From positions 1 to 64,000 of the forward strand of contig JALBYC010000005.1 in assembly GCA_023212645.1 (NCBI GenBank): a stretch of 64,000 bases of DNA. The letters run 5' to 3'. The position numbers were made by a program, and so were the translations under genes. This DNA is from Farysia itapuensis (taxonomy: Eukaryota; Basidiomycota; Ustilaginomycetes; Ustilaginales; Ustilaginaceae). The notes beneath the pieces are model-generated. The model made no database searches. It saw nothing but the letters and a program-made list of their open reading frames with translations, and was not told where the DNA came from. The first letter of the stretch is position 1. Every line of letters starts with the position of its first letter. Shown one piece after another: positions 58,293 through 64,000 of this stretch.

Positions 58293-61200
58293 ATGTCGTC
58301 GCTATCCTATACAGAAGCAGATGCTGTGGAGGGAGAAGCCAAACATCTGTTGTTGCGTCAATTGGCCAAGGATGTCTCAGTGCGCCTCTCTCAGCCCCTC
58401 AAGGCAGCTGAGGCCAAGCTTCACACCAACCTCTTAGCCGTGTCTGATCACACTGGCTATGTTTGTGCGGCAACCAACCAAGGCTTCCAGCTGATTCAGC
58501 TTGCCAAGCTAAGAACCTTTTTCCGCACGGCAAAGCGCAATACGAGTCCTGTCTTCGATCAGGCGACGGCTGTCGTCGAAACACTCTCCCTACCTCAGAT
58601 TGGCTCGCTCGTCACATTTCTCAGAGTAGCCAATCAGCATACTACCATTCTGGCTGGGTTCCAGAATGGCTTTATTGCTGCCTGGTCCATCAAGACCCTG
58701 GTCGAGTCCCCCAACCCTACCCCCACCTTCATCCTACAACCGCCATCACCTGGACTCGGCCTGATTGACCTTGTGCCAAATCCTTCAGATCGTCCTGAGC
58801 TTGCAGTTGCTCTTTACCGCCAGTCTGGCACACCTGGACTCGACTCGGGTACTCCCATCCTTGTTAACCTGGCTTCAGCTTCCTTTACGGCGCAGTTGGA
58901 AGCGACGGGCTCCCGAGCGACAAGTGTTTGCTGGTCCGTCAAAGGCAAGCAGATCGCTGTGGGTCTCGAGAATGGTGAAATCGTGCAGATGACCCCCGAA
59001 GGCGAGGCCAAAGACCGCATAGCGAGGCCATCCTCACTCGACGCCTCCTACTTTGTCTGCGACCTCAAATGGCTGGAGAATCATGTCTTTGTGGCCACCT
59101 ACAACCGGCCATCTTCCTCAGATGACGAGCCTGTACATGCCTACGAAGTCTATACAATCCTTCGTGACCTTAAAGCTTCCAGCATCACCTTTGCCAAGAT
59201 GCCAATGGACCCGGCACCTCCGTATGGTGACACTTCGCGGAAAGGCACACGCTACAGTGCATGGCTGAAGAGCTGGGACCCGTCTAAACACCTCTTCTTT
59301 GTATCCAGCGGACCAAGTACAGACGTCGGGCTCATCGCATGCTCGTCTCAAGAGTCTGGACCTTCTGCTTGGGCAACCATGGAGCTAGAAGAAACCTCCA
59401 AGCCTATCCTCCCCTTTTCCTCATCAGACCAGTCATCAGATACTGCCCCAGTTGCGCTGGACTTTGACCTGACGGCTGTAGAAGAGGTTGAAGATCCGAA
59501 CGCGGTCGCGAGAGGCGACGGGAAGACAACTCTACCGCCAGTACCTATTCTGTACGTTTATACCTCAGACGGGGTACTTCTCGCGTACAACGTCATCAAC
59601 ACCGAAGGCGGGTCTTTCGAATCCATGGTCACCCCCAACTCATTGCCAGCTTCGGCTACAGCAGCGACTCAAGCTCCCAAAGAGCAAAACTCGGCACCTT
59701 CAGCTGCTGCAAGCGAATCCCCAGTAGCCTCTCTTAATCCATCCACATTTGCAGAGACTAGCAAGACGTCAGCCTTTGGGCCATCTGCTTTCGGAAAGCC
59801 TTCAGCATTTGGCTCAACCTCCGCCCCATCTTCTGCCTTTGGATCCACATCAGCATTCGGGTCGACGTCTGCTTTTGGCAAGCCGTCCGCCTTTGGGTCA
59901 ACTTCCACGCCCGCACCTGCGTTCGGAGCATCAGCATCTTCAGGAAGTGGTTTCGGATTCGGGGCCTTTAGCAGCAGTGGAACTGCCAACAAAGCGCCGT
60001 CCGCGTTTGGGTCTACTGGTTTCAGTTTCGCTTCTGCGAACCAAGCTGCTCAAAATACTGATGCGAAAGCAAACGCTCCGAGCGCAACCTCATCACCTGC
60101 ACCTGCAGCCGCACCTGCTTCGGCCTTTGGCAGTAGCAATACTGCCCCTGCAACGACTTCTGCCTTTGGCGCCTCGTCGGCTTTCGGCCAGACATCCAAG
60201 CCTGCATTCGGACAATCATCGTTCGGACAAGCATCGCCATCGGCCTTCGGCTCGACCTCTACATTTGGCGCCTCACAACCATCTGGATCCAGTCCCGCAT
60301 CTCCATTTGCAAGCAAGCCGTCCGAGTCTCAATCCACAAAGCCTCCGACTGCTTTTAGTGCCTTTAATGCGCAAAGTAGCGGCGGAGGTGGATCGACGGG
60401 CTTCGGAGGATTTGCCGCCAAGTCTCCAGGATCTTTTGGTTCCACAAATGCAGGCTTGTCAGGCTCTGTATTCGGCAACGGAGGTGGCTTGAAGCCGTCC
60501 TCTGGTGAGCCGCCTAAGCCTCTATTTGGTGCATCGGTGCCCTCGTCAGATTCGGGCTCGGCTTTCAAGTCGACTACCACTTCGTTTGGCTTTGGCGGTG
60601 TCTCCAAGTCAGGAACCAACAAAGCAGAAGATTCGAAAACGTCAAAGCCTGCTGAGGAGTCAAAGTCTGGGGATGCAGCTTCGTGCGGCTTCTCTCTCGG
60701 CGCTCTAGATGGAGTCCTGGGTGAAGCAGAGTCTTCAGGCGCAAAGAAACTGTCTGGTGAAACCACACCTCCAGATTCTGGAGTCAGCACCGCTGTCCCA
60801 ACACCATTGAAGGACGAAAAATCCACAACTTCCTTCGGTGTGGCCACCCCAGCGCCATCAGCACATGCATCTAGCGAGACGAAGAAAGAACTTGTGCAAA
60901 CCCAAGAAACCAAGGTTGGAGCGAAGTTGCCGACCATCGCTTCAGCTTCCTCTTTTAGCTCGTTTCAACCTGGCTTCAACGCAGGAACTAGCTTTGGAGG
61001 CCAGCCATTCGCCTTTGGCAAACTTCCCACACCTACTTCCACACCTCTGGCCCCTGCGTCAACCACTTCAATCGCTCCTGTGATCGAGGAGCAGGAAGTC
61101 AAAGGCAATGTGGAAAGAGCGTCCGAGACTGTGGAAGCTGCGAAAGATATCGCGTCCGGTGCCACTGAATCTGGACAGAAAGTCAAAACCGCAGACGTGC

Positions 61201-64000
61201 CTGTAGAGCAGCAAGCTCCGCCCAAAACCGGCTCGGGCGGCGACACTTCGCTCGAATCTCTGCAGCACTCTGTTAACTCCACCAAGGTGACTGAGGCTCC
61301 GAGCAAGGAGCTTCCAGTCGACACTCCTACTCATTCTGCGCCTCAACACAAAGCATCTGCAACCTCGACTCCAGCCAAAGAGACTGCGCCAACAAGCAAT
61401 TCATTCTTTGGCTTCAACTCACGGGCACCTCGCAGCAGTTCCCCGCTGACCGCGGCTCCTGTCAACAGCTTTGACTTGTCTCCAGCTCCCTCGCCGGAGA
61501 AGCCATCAACAAGCTCGCAGAACCTTTTTTCGTTCCAGCCTGCATCGCAGGGTGCTGGCAACGCTTCTGGTAATGCACCTGTCTTTGGCGGAACGCCTTC
61601 GTCCCCTTCACCTTTTGGTCAAGGTACCTTCTCCGGCTTTGGCCAAAATACCACGCAGCTGAAACAGTCGAACAAGAGCAGCAAAGAACTGGTTCCTCCT
61701 GAGTCCCTAAAGTCCAGACAACCGCAAGCAGCCCAAAGTCCAGCGTCTCCGGCTTTTTCATTTGACAAGACCGCTCAGAGCAAGCCTGCCGAGAAGCCGC
61801 AGACGCCTTTCGCCGCTGCCCCTTCACTCAACGGAATCGGAACTCAACAGCAGCAGCAGCAGCAGCAGCCGACTGCAGGACCTAGTCCTTCGTTGAAGCC
61901 ATCCGCTCCGACTCATAATTCCAAGATTGCCCCCTCCGCCCCGGCTACTGGCAGCCCACTTGTGTTGGGCAAGACGCCACAGCTGTCCTCTGCCACGGCG
62001 CAGGAATCAAGCAAAACCACTGAGAAAGGCATCCAAGGAGAATTCCTCAAGACCTATCTGCTCCTGACCGATGAACTAGCGGTGCTGCGCGATAATGTTG
62101 GCAAATGTGCTAGCTTCTTGCAACAGTTGCGCGAACCCGCTGGCGGAGCTCGAACTGTTGAAGACTTTGCAGACTCTAGCAAGTGGACCTTCGGCGATCT
62201 CTCCAAGATGATTTCTTTGGCTAAATCCCTACATCACCGTACTGAGGAGATCGATGCTAAGACTTCAGCACAGAAAAGACAGGTAATCGAGCTCCAAGGC
62301 TTGCAGCTTAAAGCCGAAGTGAAACGCGACGAGGTTGCTCGCTTCATCCGATCTCGCAGCGATCCGGAATTTGCCAAGATGATCCGAGTGCGACAGCTAG
62401 GCCCTGAGCACGTCGAGAATCAGAAGCGCTTGAGAAATGCTAGTCAGAGCGTCCGCGAGCGAATCCAGGAGCTGGATGAGCACCTTGCAACTCTCAAGAA
62501 CAAACTGCAAGATGCCAAAAGCGGCCGAAGCTCCATGAAGGCGCCCAGCCTAGATTCCGTTGCCAGAGCTTGTCGCAACATCACAGCGAGAACCTCAGAT
62601 GTGGCACTAGATCTGGACAATCTAGCCTTGGAGATAGACCTCTTGAGAGGGCCGGACACAGGCTACGCCAAAGCTCAATCTGGCTTGCTTTCCCGTTCGG
62701 TCTCTGTCGTCAGTGATATTGACACGTTCAGTGCGCTCAACAGTGTCGGAACTCTCGCCCAGACATTACCTACTGTCTCGTCATCACAGGCAGCAAGCGA
62801 GGCTCTGCAGGCTGAAAACATCAAGCGCGACTGCATGGCCGTGTTTTTAAGTGCTCGGAAAGAGCCTATCTACAACACCAGAGCTGTCCCAGCAAAGGCG
62901 GCTACTCGCAAGATGACAGAGGCCATGGACGTATCTGACCTGCAAATTGCATTTGCCAAAGGTCCTATCCATCTGACGAAGCGCAGTCCTTCGATCGAAC
63001 CTCCACCCGTACCAAATACCAAGCCAGCGACTCCCTCGGTAGACCTGTCAAAGCAAGTTGCGAGTATTGCTGGAGCTGCTCTACCCACAAAATCATCTGC
63101 GCCGAATCTTGACAATCCCAAACCTCAGTCTACGTTCTTCTCGGGCTCGCCTTCCCCCATTTCTGCTCCCTTCGCCACACCAGCGACAATGCCATCTTTC
63201 AGCTCCACTCTTCCCAAATTTGATGGCGCTGGCGCCAAACCTGCTGCTACCGACTCGAACGGCAGTGCGAAAGCTTTCGGCGCTGGGTTCGGAAGTGGAG
63301 GATTTGCGCTTCCTGCCTTCAACACGTCTCAAGCTTCCGCTGGGCTTTTCGACCTGCCCAATCAGGAAGACGCGCCGTTCCAGCCTGGAGGAAGAAGTGC
63401 CAGTACAGGTGTGAGCTCCTCTCGTGTGCATAACAACGCCAAGCCAAAGAGGTCAAGCTTTGCAGTCCAGTTGCCAGCGTCCGACGTTGTTCCGTCCATC
63501 CCGGCAATTTCTGGCGCTCCGAGCGGTGATAAAGCGCCTCCTAACTTCTTCGCCTTTCCCGTGGTAGCTAAGCCCAAGGAAGAAGCGTCTCCGGCAGTTT
63601 TCAAAGGTTTCGGCAGCTTCAGTGTTGATCGACCTGCGCCCAAGCCTGCGGCGAGCGCGCCGGAAAGCGGTAAGGGAGCTCCGGCGAGCAGCTCAGAGAT
63701 TGCTCCTGGCCCGTCAACGTTCGATCTCGCTACAATCGACCAACCTCCAACGTCGTCTAAGCCTCAAATTGCAGACAAGCCAAAATCAGGCATGTTGGAC
63801 TTCAAAACGTCTAGCGAAACGACAGCGACAGAATTGCCATCAGCACCACTTACAACACCTCCTGCCTCCAGCATCTTTGATGGCTCCTTTGGTGCAAGCA
63901 AGTCATCCAAACTTGCTCCGGTATCCTCAAAGTCTTCCGACGCTGGTGCGGCGCCCAGCAAGACTGCGGAAAGCGCCACAGTGACCGACTTCAGCTATCC
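58293..64000 (+). CDS. NUP159: FG-nucleoporin NUP159/NUP214 type, 3' end beyond window
   Basis: The frame is open from ATG 58293 to the window end (1902 full codons), so the C-terminus is missing. It begins MSSLSYTEADAVEGEAKHLL. Residues 1 to about 430 have beta-propeller character (LLAVSDHTGYVCAATNQG, TTILAGFQNGFIAAWSI, QIAVGLENGEIVQMTP, FVATYNRPS, FVSSGPSTDVGLIACSS), as in the Dbp5-binding propeller of Nup159/NUP214. Residues about 480-1120 are FG repeats, many SAFG(K/S)(P/T). A Q8 tract lies near residue 1190. Residues about 1248-1456 form coiled coil (LLLTDELAVLRDNVGK, RVRQLGPEHVENQKRLRNA), probably for Nup82/NUP88 complex assembly. A second FG/phenylalanine-poor disordered region with SPxP and FG motifs follows from about 1600. 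It acts on the cytoplasmic face of the pore in mRNA export. Confidence 0.92.
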   Translation, partial: MSSLSYTEADAVEGEAKHLLLRQLAKDVSVRLSQPLKAAEAKLHTNLLAVSDHTGYVCAATNQGFQLIQLAKLRTFFRTAKRNTSPVFDQATAVVETLSLPQIGSLVTFLRVANQHTTILAGFQNGFIAAWSIKTLVESPNPTPTFILQPPSPGLGLIDLVPNPSDRPELAVALYRQSGTPGLDSGTPILVNLASASFTAQLEATGSRATSVCWSVKGKQIAVGLENGEIVQMTPEGEAKDRIARPSSLDASYFVCDLKWLENHVFVATYNRPSSSDDEPVHAYEVYTILRDLKASSITFAKMPMDPAPPYGDTSRKGTRYSAWLKSWDPSKHLFFVSSGPSTDVGLIACSSQESGPSAWATMELEETSKPILPFSSSDQSSDTAPVALDFDLTAVEEVEDPNAVARGDGKTTLPPVPILYVYTSDGVLLAYNVINTEGGSFESMVTPNSLPASATAATQAPKEQNSAPSAAASESPVASLNPSTFAETSKTSAFGPSAFGKPSAFGSTSAPSSAFGSTSAFGSTSAFGKPSAFGSTSTPAPAFGASASSGSGFGFGAFSSSGTANKAPSAFGSTGFSFASANQAAQNTDAKANAPSATSSPAPAAAPASAFGSSNTAPATTSAFGASSAFGQTSKPAFGQSSFGQASPSAFGSTSTFGASQPSGSSPASPFASKPSESQSTKPPTAFSAFNAQSSGGGGSTGFGGFAAKSPGSFGSTNAGLSGSVFGNGGGLKPSSGEPPKPLFGASVPSSDSGSAFKSTTTSFGFGGVSKSGTNKAEDSKTSKPAEESKSGDAASCGFSLGALDGVLGEAESSGAKKLSGETTPPDSGVSTAVPTPLKDEKSTTSFGVATPAPSAHASSETKKELVQTQETKVGAKLPTIASASSFSSFQPGFNAGTSFGGQPFAFGKLPTPTSTPLAPASTTSIAPVIEEQEVKGNVERASETVEAAKDIASGATESGQKVKTADVPVEQQAPPKTGSGGDTSLESLQHSVNSTKVTEAPSKELPVDTPTHSAPQHKASATSTPAKETAPTSNSFFGFNSRAPRSSSPLTAAPVNSFDLSPAPSPEKPSTSSQNLFSFQPASQGAGNASGNAPVFGGTPSSPSPFGQGTFSGFGQNTTQLKQSNKSSKELVPPESLKSRQPQAAQSPASPAFSFDKTAQSKPAEKPQTPFAAAPSLNGIGTQQQQQQQQPTAGPSPSLKPSAPTHNSKIAPSAPATGSPLVLGKTPQLSSATAQESSKTTEKGIQGEFLKTYLLLTDELAVLRDNVGKCASFLQQLREPAGGARTVEDFADSSKWTFGDLSKMISLAKSLHHRTEEIDAKTSAQKRQVIELQGLQLKAEVKRDEVARFIRSRSDPEFAKMIRVRQLGPEHVENQKRLRNASQSVRERIQELDEHLATLKNKLQDAKSGRSSMKAPSLDSVARACRNITARTSDVALDLDNLALEIDLLRGPDTGYAKAQSGLLSRSVSVVSDIDTFSALNSVGTLAQTLPTVSSSQAASEALQAENIKRDCMAVFLSARKEPIYNTRAVPAKAATRKMTEAMDVSDLQIAFAKGPIHLTKRSPSIEPPPVPNTKPATPSVDLSKQVASIAGAALPTKSSAPNLDNPKPQSTFFSGSPSPISAPFATPATMPSFSSTLPKFDGAGAKPAATDSNGSAKAFGAGFGSGGFALPAFNTSQASAGLFDLPNQEDAPFQPGGRSASTGVSSSRVHNNAKPKRSSFAVQLPASDVVPSIPAISGAPSGDKAPPNFFAFPVVAKPKEEASPAVFKGFGSFSVDRPAPKPAASAPESGKGAPASSSEIAPGPSTFDLATIDQPPTSSKPQIADKPKSGMLDFKTSSETTATELPSAPLTTPPASSIFDGSFGASKSSKLAPVSSKSSDAGAAPSKTAESATVTDFSY

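Noticed and set aside
1..64000. A biosynthetic cluster, CRISPR array, transposon, plasmid or viral element
   Set aside because: All recognised genes are ordinary eukaryotic housekeeping genes with independent promoters on both strands. No transposase, integrase, reverse transcriptase or regular spaced repeats were seen.

Overview
The window is nuclear DNA from a filamentous or yeast-like fungus, most likely a basidiomycete and probably a smut-type fungus (Ustilaginomycotina). This placement is an inference. It rests on the compact layout, on most large genes being single exons of up to about 6 kb, on short GT-AG introns clustered at gene ends, and on a gene set (sphingolipid C9-methyltransferase, cullin, Rad50, Rrn7, Grh1/GRASP, Mlp1/TPR) that is fungal throughout. 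I see no transposon, virus, rRNA, tRNA or CRISPR array.

Layout. Bases 1-2070 have no gene I can support. They hold a 20-base C run and a small hairpin. Next come a small lipid-anchored protein (2071-2394), a medium-chain dehydrogenase (2569-3711, -), XRN1 (3940-8244, -) and mitochondrial Lon (8795-12508, +). Four smaller genes follow: a 51-residue Cys-rich protein (12696-12915, -), a small basic protein (13173-13568, +), mitochondrial ribosomal protein S16 (14089-14721, +) and a Bax-inhibitor-1 family protein (14982-15809, -). Sphingolipid C9-methyltransferase (15999-17729, -) and a glyoxylate-reductase-type dehydrogenase (18247-19301, +) share a promoter region.

The middle third holds a disordered basic protein (19363-21318, -), an SRAP/HMCES protein (21550-23283, +), a TPR/Mlp1 nuclear-basket protein of about 2060 residues (23382-29570, -), GRASP (29854-30810, +), a single-pass membrane protein (30901-32835, -), a large protein kinase (33243-36986, -), GABA transaminase (37644-39149, +) and the SUMO E1 subunit AOS1 (39279-40430, +).

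The last third holds a GPI-anchored-type Cys-rich surface protein (40726-41700, -), RRN7 (42036-45002, +), a DHHC palmitoyltransferase (45074-46564, -) divergent from RAD50 (46737-50660, +), a Pro/Gln-rich zinc-finger protein that needs four exons to complete (50815-54038, +), cullin-1 (54340-56742, -), COQ5 (56918-58051, -) and the first 1902 codons of a NUP159/NUP214-type nucleoporin that runs off the right end (58293-64000, +).

The genes do not form an operon or biosynthetic cluster. Several share themes: RNA decay and export (XRN1, TPR, NUP159, zinc-finger protein), genome maintenance and protein modification (RAD50, HMCES, AOS1, CUL1), mitochondrial function (Lon, S16, COQ5, GABA-T), and membrane lipid or acyl chemistry (C9-methyltransferase, DHHC enzyme, GRASP and the small MGSCMS protein). 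That grouping is probably coincidental.

The observations most worth a second look are a Psq-type helix-turn-helix fused to the C-terminus of RRN7, the start codon of the 85-residue acylated protein isolated by an intron, the 51-residue split gene, the spliced zinc-finger C-terminus of the 992-residue protein, and the unusual domain order of the NUP159/214 protein. I found no clearly undescribed multi-gene system.
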